A stretch of DNA of 64,000 nt from assembly GCA_947475295.1 (NCBI GenBank), contig CANJLF010000005.1, positions 1 to 64,000 of the forward strand, in the 5' to 3' direction. This DNA is from Fidelibacterota bacterium. GTDB taxonomy: Bacteria; Pseudomonadota; Alphaproteobacteria; Rhodospirillales; Rhodospirillaceae. The position numbers and the translations under genes were made by a program. This document shows, piece by piece, positions 30,105-41,702 of this stretch (position 1 is the first letter of the stretch; the number at the start of each line of letters is the position of its first letter). The notes under the pieces are model-generated. The model saw only the letters and a program-made list of their open reading frames with translations. It was not told the origin of the DNA and ran no database searches.

Positions 30105-31184
30105 CTAGGCCGAGGGGAGGAATCCGACGGTCTTATAGGCTTCCGCTAGCACCGGCCCGGCGATGGCCTTGGCCTTCTCGGCGCCGCGCTTTAAGGCTCG
30201 GTCGATCTCCTCCGGGTCGTCCATAAGCCGCTTCATCTCGGCATTGATCGGCCCCAACACCGCCACGGCGGTTTCCGTGAGCTTGGCCTTGAACTGGCTG
30301 AACTGCTGGCCGGCCTGTTCGGCGACCGCCTGTTCCAGGGTCTGGCCGGTGAGCGCCGCATAAATATTAAGTAGGTTGGCGGCCTCGGCGCGGCCCTCCA
30401 GGCCCGCCACCGACTCGGGCAGCGGATTGGGGTCGGTCGTGGCTTTCCTGATCTTCTGCGCGATCGAATCCGCATCGTCGGTCATGTAGATCACCGCGTA
30501 ATCGGAACCGCCGTCGGATTTTGACATCTTCTTGGTGCCGTCGCGCAAGGACATCACGCGCGTGCCCGCGCCCTGAATCACAGGCTCCGGCAGCACGAAC
30601 AAATTCGTGGCATAGTCGTGATTGAACTTCTGAGCGATATCGCGGGTTAACTCGACGTGCTGCTTCTGATCCTCGCCCACGGGAACATGCGTTGCCTTGT
30701 AGAGCAGGATGTCGGCGGCCATGAGATTGGGATAGACGTAAAGCCCCGCCGATGCGGCTTCGCGGTTCTTGCCGGCCTTGTCCTTGAACTGAGTCATGCG
30801 GTTGAGCCAGCCCAGGCGCGCGACGCAGTTGAATACCCAAGCCAGCTCGGCATGAGCCGGCACATGGCTTTGCACGAACAACGCCGCCTGCGCGGGATCT
30901 ATACCGGCGGCGATATAGCCCGCCGCCACTTCGCGCGTGGCGCGCGTCAACTCCGCTGGTTCGATTTTCTCCGCCGTAATGGCATGCAGATCGACAACGC
31001 AGAACAGACACTCGAAATTATTCTGCATCGCCACCCAATTGCGGATAGCGCCAAGATAATTGCCGAGGTGAAGATTGCCGGTGGGCTTGATGCCCGAGAG
31101 GATGCGACCTTGATTGCCCGCCGGCGAAGGCCGGCTATCTTTTGAAGGCGCGCCTTCGCGCGCCGGCGGTGTGGACCCGCTCAT
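30105..31184 (-). CDS. trpS: Tryptophanyl-tRNA synthetase with N-terminal in-frame insertion
   Basis: This 359-residue class I synthetase charges tRNA-Trp. The HIGH-like motif is HLGN (in [15 protein letters not shown]) and the KMSKS motif is present as KMSKSDGG. It is the last gene of a glnD-murJ-trpS series. The family normally starts a few residues before [11 protein letters not shown]; here about 18 residues ([19 protein letters not shown]) come from a 52-bp palindromic element at 31118-31169. Starting downstream of the element is not possible at an in-frame ATG near the family start, so the insertion is probably translated. Confidence 0.96.
   Translation of the reverse strand: MSGSTPPAREGAPSKDSRPSPAGNQGRILSGIKPTGNLHLGNYLGAIRNWVAMQNNFECLFCVVDLHAITAEKIEPAELTRATREVAAGYIAAGIDPAQAALFVQSHVPAHAELAWVFNCVARLGWLNRMTQFKDKAGKNREAASAGLYVYPNLMAADILLYKATHVPVGEDQKQHVELTRDIAQKFNHDYATNLFVLPEPVIQGAGTRVMSLRDGTKKMSKSDGGSDYAVIYMTDDADSIAQKIRKATTDPNPLPESVAGLEGRAEAANLLNIYAALTGQTLEQAVAEQAGQQFSQFKAKLTETAVAVLGPINAEMKRLMDDPEEIDRALKRGAEKAKAIAGPVLAEAYKTVGFLPSA
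31118..31169 (+). repeat. 52-bp palindromic element inside trpS
   Basis: An imperfect palindrome with ends CCGCCGGCG and CGCCGGCGG. It contains two internal hairpins, one with a GAAG loop between GCCGGC arms and one with a CTTC loop between GGCGCGC and GCGCGCC. It matches the reverse complement of 37471-37522 in mutS at 47 of 52 positions by hand alignment. It codes for residues 6-23 of TrpS. Confidence 0.85.
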
Positions 31185-31282
31185 GGGATTGATCCCCGTA
31201 GGTGTTCAACGAATGTGTGGAACCATCCGTAGCCGGTCCCCGTTGGCCGACGGGAGGGTGTTACCCCGGCCTCAAAAGCCGG

Positions 31283-32887
31283 TCAAGCGGCGCGCTTGCG
31301 GCGGAAATTATCGAGATCGCTGGGCTGGGCCGCACCCAACACCCATGCACTTAAGGCAAACACCGCGCCGCCGCCCGCGATCAGCAGAAGCAACGCCAGC
31401 CCCCGCGTGAGGTTGTTGCCGGACGCCACGCCGGGTTCGCCGAACAGCGCCCAGTACTGGTCGAGGATCAAGGCCAAGCCGACCCACAATGCCGCCGTCA
31501 TGATCGCCGCCGCCAGAATCATGCGCGGTAGGCGGCGTTTGAGGCGCGCATCCGGTGCCAAATGTCCGCGGCGGTAAAGAATGACACTCAGCATGCCCGC
31601 ATTGAGCCAGGCGGAAATCGACGTGCCCAGCGCGATGCCGACATGGCCAAGATAGGGCATGAAGGCGAGGTTGAGCGCGATGTTGACGACGAGCGCCACC
31701 GCCGAGGCCTTAACCGGCGTCTTGGTATCGTGGCGTCCAAAGAATGCCGGTGTCAGCGCCTTGTTGAGCACATAGGCCGGTAGGCCAAAGGAAAACGCGA
31801 GTAGAGCCGCGGCGACGGCGGTGCGGTCGGTTGGCGTGAAGGCGCCGTGCTCGAACAAGACCGAGGTGATGGGTCCCGCCAACATGGCGATGCCGGCCGC
31901 TGCCGGTAAGGTGAGCAGCAAGCTGATCTCCACGGCGCGGTTTTGGTTGGCGAGCGCGCCCGCTTCATTGCCGGACTGGATCTGGCGTGTCAGCAGCGGC
32001 AAAAGCGCAATACCAATCGCCACACCGAAAATCCCCACGGGCAACAGATTGACGCGGTCGGCGTAGTTGATCCACGACACCGCGCCCTCGCCCACGAAGC
32101 TCGCGATAGTCTTGTTGACCAGGATATTGATCTGATAAATGCCGGCGCCAAAGGCCACCGGCAACATGCGCAACAGCAGCAATTTCACGTCGGGCGTCAG
32201 CTTGGGCAACATCAGCTTGAAACGCATGCCGACACGCCGGTACTCGGCCGCCAGCCACAGAAACTGCACAACACCGGCGGCGAACACACCCCAGGCCAGA
32301 AACGCGGCCCGGTCGCCGCCGGCGCCGACGCCGATCAAAAGGGCGGCGATCAAAGTGATATTCAAAAGAACGGGGGCAGCCGCGGCGACGGCGTAATGAT
32401 GAAAGGCATTGAGCACACCCGACTGCAGCATGGTGAGCGAGACGAAGAACAGATAAGGGAACGCGATGCGGGCCAGCTCGGTCGTACGCTCCATCTGGCC
32501 GGGGATGTCTTCGAACCCCGGCGCGATGACGTAAAGCACCACCGGCATGGCGATGATCATCAGGACCGAGAACACCAGCAGCACGGCGGCCAGCAGCGCG
32601 AAGGCCTCGTCGGCGAATTGCTTGGCCTGCTCGACACCGTCGCGCTCCAGGCGTTGGGCGAAGATCGGCACAAAGCCCGCCGAGAACGCGCCCTCGGCGA
32701 ACAAGCTCCTAAATAGATTGGGCAGCGTGAAGGCGACGAAGAAGGCGTCGGAGACCGCACCGGCGCCGAGGAAGGTCGCTGTCAGGATTTCGCGCACAAA
32801 GCCGGTGATGCGGCTGAGCAGGGTATAACTGCCGACGGTCGCGAAAGCGCGGAACAGCGACGGTGCTGGATGGTTCCCCTGAGTCAT
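31283..32887 (-). CDS. murJ: Lipid II flippase MurJ
   Basis: This 534-residue membrane protein has about 14 helices and belongs to the MOP superfamily. It has the MurJ/MviN start (SRITGFVREILTATFLGAGAVSDAF), AFTLPNLFRSLFAEGAFSAGFVPIF and ISWINYADR-type segments. It flips lipid-linked peptidoglycan precursor across the inner membrane. It sits between glnD (115 bases) and trpS (98 bases), a conserved alphaproteobacterial order. Confidence 0.96.
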   Translation of the reverse strand: MTQGNHPAPSLFRAFATVGSYTLLSRITGFVREILTATFLGAGAVSDAFFVAFTLPNLFRSLFAEGAFSAGFVPIFAQRLERDGVEQAKQFADEAFALLAAVLLVFSVLMIIAMPVVLYVIAPGFEDIPGQMERTTELARIAFPYLFFVSLTMLQSGVLNAFHHYAVAAAAPVLLNITLIAALLIGVGAGGDRAAFLAWGVFAAGVVQFLWLAAEYRRVGMRFKLMLPKLTPDVKLLLLRMLPVAFGAGIYQINILVNKTIASFVGEGAVSWINYADRVNLLPVGIFGVAIGIALLPLLTRQIQSGNEAGALANQNRAVEISLLLTLPAAAGIAMLAGPITSVLFEHGAFTPTDRTAVAAALLAFSFGLPAYVLNKALTPAFFGRHDTKTPVKASAVALVVNIALNLAFMPYLGHVGIALGTSISAWLNAGMLSVILYRRGHLAPDARLKRRLPRMILAAAIMTAALWVGLALILDQYWALFGEPGVASGNNLTRGLALLLLIAGGGAVFALSAWVLGAAQPSDLDNFRRKRAA

Positions 32888-33002
32888 GAGTGTATGTACC
32901 GTATCCGGGGCGCGCTGTGAATCCAGGATGGGAATTCGGAACGCTTGTGCCGCGTCTTTACGGCATAAAGATGTCTTAGCCCGGAGAAATCTTGGACCGG
33001 CG

Positions 33003-35798
33003 CTACTCGGCGGCGACGTTGGAGCGCGGCTTCTTGCGGCGCTCGGCGCGGGTCACCTGGACGGCGTCGGCCTTGACACCGATGGCTTTGCCGAGACCTT
33101 CGCGGATCTGGCGGATCTTGGTCTCGTTCTCGACCTTCATGCCGAAGACGTCTTTAACGTAGAACACGTCGACCACGCGTTCGCCGTAGGTCGAGATATG
33201 GGCCGAGAAAATCTGTAAGCCCAGATCGGTGATGGCCTTGGTAACATCCGAGAGGAAGCCGGGGCGGTCGTGGCCGTTGACCTCGACCACGCTGCAAACC
33301 TTCGACGCAGAATTGTCGATGATGACCCGGGGCGGCACCTCCAGCGCGCTAACGCGGGACGGCAAACGCGAGCCCGCTTTCGGCAATTCCTGGTTCAACC
33401 GCAACCGTCCTTCGAGCGCCGCGACAATGCGGGTCTTGATGCGCGCGAAACGGTTTTCGGGGATCGCCTGGCCCTCGAAGTCCTGCAGCGAGAAGGTATC
33501 GAGCGCCATGCTGTTGGACAGCGTCAGGATGTTGGCGTCCACCACCGATACGCCTGCTAAGGCCAAGGCGCCCGTGATCTTGGCGAACAGGCCGGGATGG
33601 TCGGGGGTATAGATCACCATATGTGTGACGTCGCGGTAGCTGTCGATAGTGAAGTCGACGGCGATGTGCTCGCCGACCTCTTCGGCGGCGCGCATAAAAT
33701 GCGCCAAGCGCTCATGGGTGTCGGTATCGTTGGAGAGCCAGAAGGCGGGCGACGCCAGGCCCAGAATATTCTCGCGCATTTTTTCGGGCCACTCGACCAG
33801 ACGTTCGGCCAGAGCCGCCTTGGCCGCATGAATGCGCTTGTCGATGCCGGCGGCGGCCTGGCCGCCGCGAATAAAGTCGTCGGTGCGGTGATAAAGGTCG
33901 CGCAAGAGCGTCGCTTTCCAGTTATTCCAGACGGCGGGGCCGACGGCGCGAATATCGGCGCAGGTGAGAATCAATAGAAGTTTTAGGCGTTCGGGCGACT
34001 GTACGACTTCGCAGAACTTGTCGATGGTCTGGGGATCGTCGAGATCGCGCTTGAAGGCGGTATTGCTCATCAACAAGTGGTGACGCACCAGCCAGGCGAC
34101 GGTTTCGGTTTCCTCGGCCGTAAGACCTAAGCGCGGGCAAAGCTCCATGGCGATATGGGCGCCGAGATCCGAGTGGTCGCCGCCGCGGCCCTTGGCGATG
34201 TCGTGCAGCAGCACGGAGACATACAGCGCGCGGCGCGACTGAATCTTTTGCACGACGGCCGAGGCCACCGGCAGTTCTTCCTTGAGCTTGCCCTGTTCGA
34301 TGCGATGCAGGATTCCGATGGCCCGAATGGTGTGCTCGTCGGTGGTGTAGACGTGATACATGTCGTATTGCATCTGCGCCACGACACGGCCGAAATCGGG
34401 CATAAACCGCCCAAAAACACCGCATTCGCTCATAAGTCTCAAGGTCGCCTCGGGCCCTTTGGTCGAGGTGAGAATATCCATGAACACGCGGTTGGCTTCG
34501 GGATCGCGCCTGAGCGTTGCGACGCGCCGCGCATGGCGGGCGATGGTGCGCAAGGCCGACGGCTGAAAATCAAGCCCGTGGTCCAGCGCCGTCAGGAAGA
34601 TGCTGAGCAGCTTCACCGGCTCTTTAATGAAGACGCCACCGTCTTTGACACCGATGCGCCCGCGCTCGACGATAAAGCCGTCGATATTGCGCCGACGCAA
34701 CGCCACCGGCAGGCGGAAAATGGACTTTTTCTCGGTGCCGCTTTCTTCCAACAGCGTGCAGAAGATGCGCGTGAGATCGCCGACATCGCGTGCCACCAGA
34801 AAATAATGTTTCATGAAGCGTTCGACGGCGGTAGCGCCCGCGCGGTCGACGTAACCGAGACGCGGCGCGATTTCGCGCTGCAGATCGAAGGTCAGGCGGT
34901 TGTCGGTGCGCCCGGTGAGATAGTGCATATGACAGCGCACCGTGGATAAAAAATCATGGGCCTTGATGAAGCGCGCGGCGGCTTCATCGTCGATGACGCC
35001 CTGATCAGCCAATTTTCGCACATCGCCAACGCCGTAAATATATTTGGCGATCCAGTACAGCGTGTGCAGATCGCGCAAGCCCCCCTTGTCTTCCTTGACG
35101 TTGGGTTCCAGGCGGTAACGGGAATCACCGAGCTTGGCGTGACGTTCGTCACGCTCGGCTAACTTCGCGTGAACGAAGGGCGCCGCGGTACCCTTGATGA
35201 TGTCCTTCTTGAACGCCGAGATCAATTCCGCGGCCAGCTCTTGATCGCCCCAGACCCAACGCGCATCGAGCAGAGTCGTGCGGATGGTCATGTCGGCTTT
35301 GGCTTGCATGATGTTCTCAGCCACCGAGCGCACGGCATGGCCGACCTTGATGCCTAAGTCCCAAAGCATGTAGAGCATGAACTCCACCAGCTGTTCGGAG
35401 AACGGCGTCGGCTTGTAGGGCAGCAGGAACAGGAGATCGACGTCCGACAAGGGCGCCAGTTCGCCGCGGCCGTAGCCGCCGATGGCGACAACACTCACGC
35501 GTTCACCGGTCGTCGGCACGCCGCGGCGGACAAAATGCGCCGTGGCCGCGTCGAACAGAATGCGGATGACCTGGTCCATGAGATAGCTGTGGGCGGCAAC
35601 GGTGTCGTCGCCGCTAGCGCGGCCTTTCTCGAAGCGTTCGCGGATCACGGCAAAGCCGGCGTGGTAGGCGACCTTGATGCCTTCCAAAAGGTGCGCGCGT
35701 TTGTCGGCCTCCAGCTGGCCCCCGACCGTAAGTGCGTCCAGCGCCGCGCTGATCTGGCGGCGGTCAATGATCTGGCGCGGTTGGAAAACGGCGTTCAC
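33003..35798 (-). CDS. glnD: Bifunctional PII uridylyltransferase / uridylyl-removing enzyme
   Basis: This 931-residue nitrogen-status sensor modifies PII proteins. In order it has a nucleotidyltransferase domain (GGYGRGELAPLSDVDLLFL), a helical linker, an HD phosphohydrolase domain (LLHDIAKGRGGDHSDLGAH) and two C-terminal ACT domains (HPGLFAKITGALALAGVSV and HDRPGFLSDVTKAITDLGL) that bind glutamine. All motifs are intact. It lies downstream of a small membrane-protein gene and upstream of murJ. Confidence 0.97.
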   Translation of the reverse strand: MNAVFQPRQIIDRRQISAALDALTVGGQLEADKRAHLLEGIKVAYHAGFAVIRERFEKGRASGDDTVAAHSYLMDQVIRILFDAATAHFVRRGVPTTGERVSVVAIGGYGRGELAPLSDVDLLFLLPYKPTPFSEQLVEFMLYMLWDLGIKVGHAVRSVAENIMQAKADMTIRTTLLDARWVWGDQELAAELISAFKKDIIKGTAAPFVHAKLAERDERHAKLGDSRYRLEPNVKEDKGGLRDLHTLYWIAKYIYGVGDVRKLADQGVIDDEAAARFIKAHDFLSTVRCHMHYLTGRTDNRLTFDLQREIAPRLGYVDRAGATAVERFMKHYFLVARDVGDLTRIFCTLLEESGTEKKSIFRLPVALRRRNIDGFIVERGRIGVKDGGVFIKEPVKLLSIFLTALDHGLDFQPSALRTIARHARRVATLRRDPEANRVFMDILTSTKGPEATLRLMSECGVFGRFMPDFGRVVAQMQYDMYHVYTTDEHTIRAIGILHRIEQGKLKEELPVASAVVQKIQSRRALYVSVLLHDIAKGRGGDHSDLGAHIAMELCPRLGLTAEETETVAWLVRHHLLMSNTAFKRDLDDPQTIDKFCEVVQSPERLKLLLILTCADIRAVGPAVWNNWKATLLRDLYHRTDDFIRGGQAAAGIDKRIHAAKAALAERLVEWPEKMRENILGLASPAFWLSNDTDTHERLAHFMRAAEEVGEHIAVDFTIDSYRDVTHMVIYTPDHPGLFAKITGALALAGVSVVDANILTLSNSMALDTFSLQDFEGQAIPENRFARIKTRIVAALEGRLRLNQELPKAGSRLPSRVSALEVPPRVIIDNSASKVCSVVEVNGHDRPGFLSDVTKAITDLGLQIFSAHISTYGERVVDVFYVKDVFGMKVENETKIRQIREGLGKAIGVKADAVQVTRAERRKKPRSNVAAE

Positions 35799-35816
35799 GT
35801 CAGCGGACTTCTCTTG

Positions 35817-36221
35817 TTAGCGAACCTTGAAACCCTGATCGCGGGCCTGATCGTCGGGAACGTGGATCACGCGTTCCTTGACGGGTTGCGTGATGATCCC
35901 CGGTTTTGGCGGCATCATGGACGGAGCAGATGGCACCGCGGTCGTGACGGTCTTTGCAAGTCCTTCGATGGCAAAGCGCGATTTCACCCGGGCGCTGACC
36001 ACGGCCAGCAGCTCGAGGATTTTGGCTTGGCCGGCGAAAACCAGCGCCAGCAGGAATGCGCCCACAGCGCCCGCCATGGCGTAGCCCTCGTTGATCCAGT
36101 CGTAACGGGAAAAGGCCAGCATGATGGAAATGGCGCTGCCGATCAGGCACAGAATCCCCATGCCCGACAGAATGCGCGCCAGCGCCGGGATATTGGGTTT
36201 GTCGGGATCGATCTCAAACAC
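35817..36221 (-). CDS. Small integral membrane protein of unknown family
   Basis: This 134-residue protein has two membrane helices (about residues 20-38 and 48-66) and a soluble C-terminal part of about 65 residues rich in proline and charge. The longer open frame begins at 36275, but GTG at 36221 has a near-perfect ribosome-binding sequence AGGAGG five bases upstream (36227-36232), so I choose it. It lies between mutS and glnD on the same strand. I do not recognise the family, and no function is suggested by motifs. Confidence 0.7.
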   Translation of the reverse strand: MFEIDPDKPNIPALARILSGMGILCLIGSAISIMLAFSRYDWINEGYAMAGAVGAFLLALVFAGQAKILELLAVVSARVKSRFAIEGLAKTVTTAVPSAPSMMPPKPGIITQPVKERVIHVPDDQARDQGFKVR

Positions 36222-36299
36222 GGGCGCCTCCTCTCGACCCTCGGTTATATGGGGTCCCCAGGCTGGAACCGCCATTATAGCAGATTATTCCGGGGCTTA

Positions 36300-39119
<2,820 letters not shown>

Positions 39120-39204
39120 GTTGCAAAATCGCCGGCAGACTATACCACCCCGCGACCCGGCGGGAGGGCCGGGCCCAGCCCACGGCAGAAAGGTGGAAAA
39201 GCTT

Positions 39205-39225
39205 GTGAAAGTTCAGTAATTTCAC
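39205..39225. promoter_or_regulatory. Inverted repeat in the mutS-maeB divergent region
   Basis: GTGAAA and TTTCAC are separated by nine bases. The repeat lies 86 bases from mutS and 108 bases from maeB, a position suitable for an operator, but no regulator is known from the sequence. Confidence 0.35.
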
Positions 39226-39332
39226 CGAGCTATGCTATGCAGGCGGGAGGTCTGTACGGCAAAATGGGCGTTACATTTTGCGTTGTTCTGGCGTCTCTCG
39301 CGAGACGGCCCCGGGGGGATTAAGTAGGGATC

Positions 39333-41693
39333 ATGAATAAGATTGAGAATGGTAAGCCGGAATCTAAAAAGCCCGAGTCTGAGAAGCCGGAGTCCAAGAA
39401 GACTGCCCGCCCCGCCACACGTCGCAATTTCGACCAGGAGGCCCTGCTCTTTCACTCGTCGGGCCGGCCCGGCAAAATCGAGATCACTCCCACCAAACCG
39501 CTGACCACCCAGCACGACCTTTCGCTGGCCTATTCGCCGGGCGTTGCAGCCCCCTGCCTTGAGATCGCGCGCGATCCCGCGACGGCCTACGACTACACCG
39601 CCAAGGGCAACCTGGTTGCGGTGATCTCCAACGGCACCGCCGTCTTGGGCTTGGGCGACCTGGGGGCCTTGGCCTCCAAGCCCGTCATGGAAGGCAAGGC
39701 GGTGTTGTTCAAGCGTTTCGCCGACATCGACAGTATCGATCTTGAAGTCGATACCCGCGACGTCGAAGAGTTCATCAATGCCGTGCGCTTCTTAGGCCCG
39801 AGCTTCGGCGGCATCAATCTGGAAGACATCAAGGCGCCCGAGTGTTTTGTCATCGAGACCCGTCTGCGCGAGATGATGGATATTCCGGTGTTCCATGACG
39901 ATCAGCACGGCACGGCGATCATATGCGCCGCCGGCCTGATCAACGCCTGCGACCTCACGGGCCGCAAAATGTCCGATTTGAAATTGGTGCTGAACGGCGC
40001 CGGTGCTGCGGCGATCTCCTGCGTCGAATTAGCCAAGGCTCTAGGTGTGCGTTCGGAAAACGTCATTATGGCCGATTCCAAGGGCGTGATTTACAAGGGC
40101 CGCACCGAAGGCATGAACCAGTGGAAGTCGGCCCACGCGGTTGAAACCAAGCTGCGTACGCTGACCGAAGCCCTTGACGGCGCCGACGCTTTCCTGGGTC
40201 TTTCGGTCAAAGGCGCTGTGACCGCGGACATGGTCAAGCGCATGGCCAGAAACCCGATCATCTTCGCCATGGCCAATCCGGACCCGGAAATCACGCCGGA
40301 AGAAGTCGCGGAAGTGCGCGACGACGCCATCGTCGCCACCGGGCGCTCGGACTATCCCAACCAGGTCAACAACGTGCTGGGCTTCCCGTTCATCTTCCGC
40401 GGCGCGCTCGACGTACGCGCACGCACCATCAACGAAGATATGAAACTGGCCGCCGCCCGCGCTCTGGCCGCCCTTGCGCGCGAGAACGTACCCGATGAGG
40501 TGGCCGCGGCTTACGCCGGGCGTAAGCTCAAATATGGCCGGGAATACATCATTCCAGTGCCCTTCGATCCGCGTTTGATTTCGACGGTGCCGCCGGCTGT
40601 GGCCGAAGCGGCCATGGAATCCGGCGTCGCCCGGAAGCCCATCACCGATATGAACGCTTACCGCGCGCAATTGGCGGCGCGCCGCGATCCGACGGTCGCG
40701 ACCTTGCAGTCCATCGCCGCCGAAGTCGTGCGGAACCCGCGGACCGTCGTGTTCGCCGAAGGCGAGGAAGAACGTTCGATCCGCGCCGCCGTGGCTTACC
40801 GCAACGCCGGCTACGGCAAGGCCATGCTGGTCGCACGCCGCCGCAAGGTCGAACAGACTTTGATCGAGATGTCGCTGAAGTCCGAAGATCTGGAAGGCAT
40901 CACGATTACCAACGCCCGCGAGTCCAAGACGCTGGGCATCTATGCCGACTATCTCTACAAGCGCTTGCAACGCCAGGGTGTCTTGCAGCGAGATTGCGAG
41001 CGCATGGTCAGCCAGGACCGCAATATTTTCGCATCTTGCATGGTGGCCTTGGGTCACGCCGATACCATGGTTACGGGCCTGACACGGAACTATCACTCGG
41101 CCTTGGACGATGTACGCCGGGTTATCGACCGCCGCCCGAAGGAAGTGATCTTCGGCCTGACCATGATGGTCATTCGCGGCCGCACCCTGTTCATCGCCGA
41201 CACCGCCGTCAACGAACTGCCGACGCCGCAGGAGGTCGCGCAGATCGCCACCGCCAGCGCTGCCGCCGTCCGCCGCCTGGGCTACGACCCCAAAGTCGCT
41301 TTGCTGTCGTTCTCGAACTTCGGCAATCCGCCGGGAATCGTCGCCAACACCATGGTGGAAGCCAAAGCGGTGCTCGATGCCGCCGCCGCCGGCGGCGCCA
41401 TCGACTTTGAATTTGACGGCGAGATGAGCGTTGATGTGGCGCTGGATTCCGATCGTAGCGCCTATCCCTTCTGCACGCTGACGGGTCCCGCCAACGTGCT
41501 GGTCATGCCTGGCTTGCATTCGGCCAGTATCTCGACCCGCCTCATGCAGCGCTTCGGCGCGGCCACGTCCATCGGACCCATGCTCATGGGCCTCGAACGG
41601 CCTGTGCAGATCGTCAGCATGGACGCGAGCGTCTCGGACCTGGTGCAGATGGCGCTGATGGCCGCCCACGCCAGCGCGCCGAAACTGCTTTAG
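39333..41693 (+). CDS. maeB: NADP-dependent malic enzyme with phosphotransacetylase-like C-terminal domain
   Basis: This 786-residue enzyme decarboxylates malate to pyruvate with NADP. The malic enzyme part (to about residue 450) has TQHDLSLAYSPGVAAPCLEIA, FHDDQHGTA and LVLNGAGAAAISC; the C-terminal half is phosphotransacetylase-like, as in all large MaeB proteins, and is regulatory rather than catalytic in known cases. The N terminus carries a short run of three KPESK/KPESE repeats that is not part of the enzyme fold. It is followed 9 bases later by a histidine kinase gene. Confidence 0.95.
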   Translation: MNKIENGKPESKKPESEKPESKKTARPATRRNFDQEALLFHSSGRPGKIEITPTKPLTTQHDLSLAYSPGVAAPCLEIARDPATAYDYTAKGNLVAVISNGTAVLGLGDLGALASKPVMEGKAVLFKRFADIDSIDLEVDTRDVEEFINAVRFLGPSFGGINLEDIKAPECFVIETRLREMMDIPVFHDDQHGTAIICAAGLINACDLTGRKMSDLKLVLNGAGAAAISCVELAKALGVRSENVIMADSKGVIYKGRTEGMNQWKSAHAVETKLRTLTEALDGADAFLGLSVKGAVTADMVKRMARNPIIFAMANPDPEITPEEVAEVRDDAIVATGRSDYPNQVNNVLGFPFIFRGALDVRARTINEDMKLAAARALAALARENVPDEVAAAYAGRKLKYGREYIIPVPFDPRLISTVPPAVAEAAMESGVARKPITDMNAYRAQLAARRDPTVATLQSIAAEVVRNPRTVVFAEGEEERSIRAAVAYRNAGYGKAMLVARRRKVEQTLIEMSLKSEDLEGITITNARESKTLGIYADYLYKRLQRQGVLQRDCERMVSQDRNIFASCMVALGHADTMVTGLTRNYHSALDDVRRVIDRRPKEVIFGLTMMVIRGRTLFIADTAVNELPTPQEVAQIATASAAAVRRLGYDPKVALLSFSNFGNPPGIVANTMVEAKAVLDAAAAGGAIDFEFDGEMSVDVALDSDRSAYPFCTLTGPANVLVMPGLHSASISTRLMQRFGAATSIGPMLMGLERPVQIVSMDASVSDLVQMALMAAHASAPKLL

Positions 41694-41702
41694 CTGTATT
41701 TG

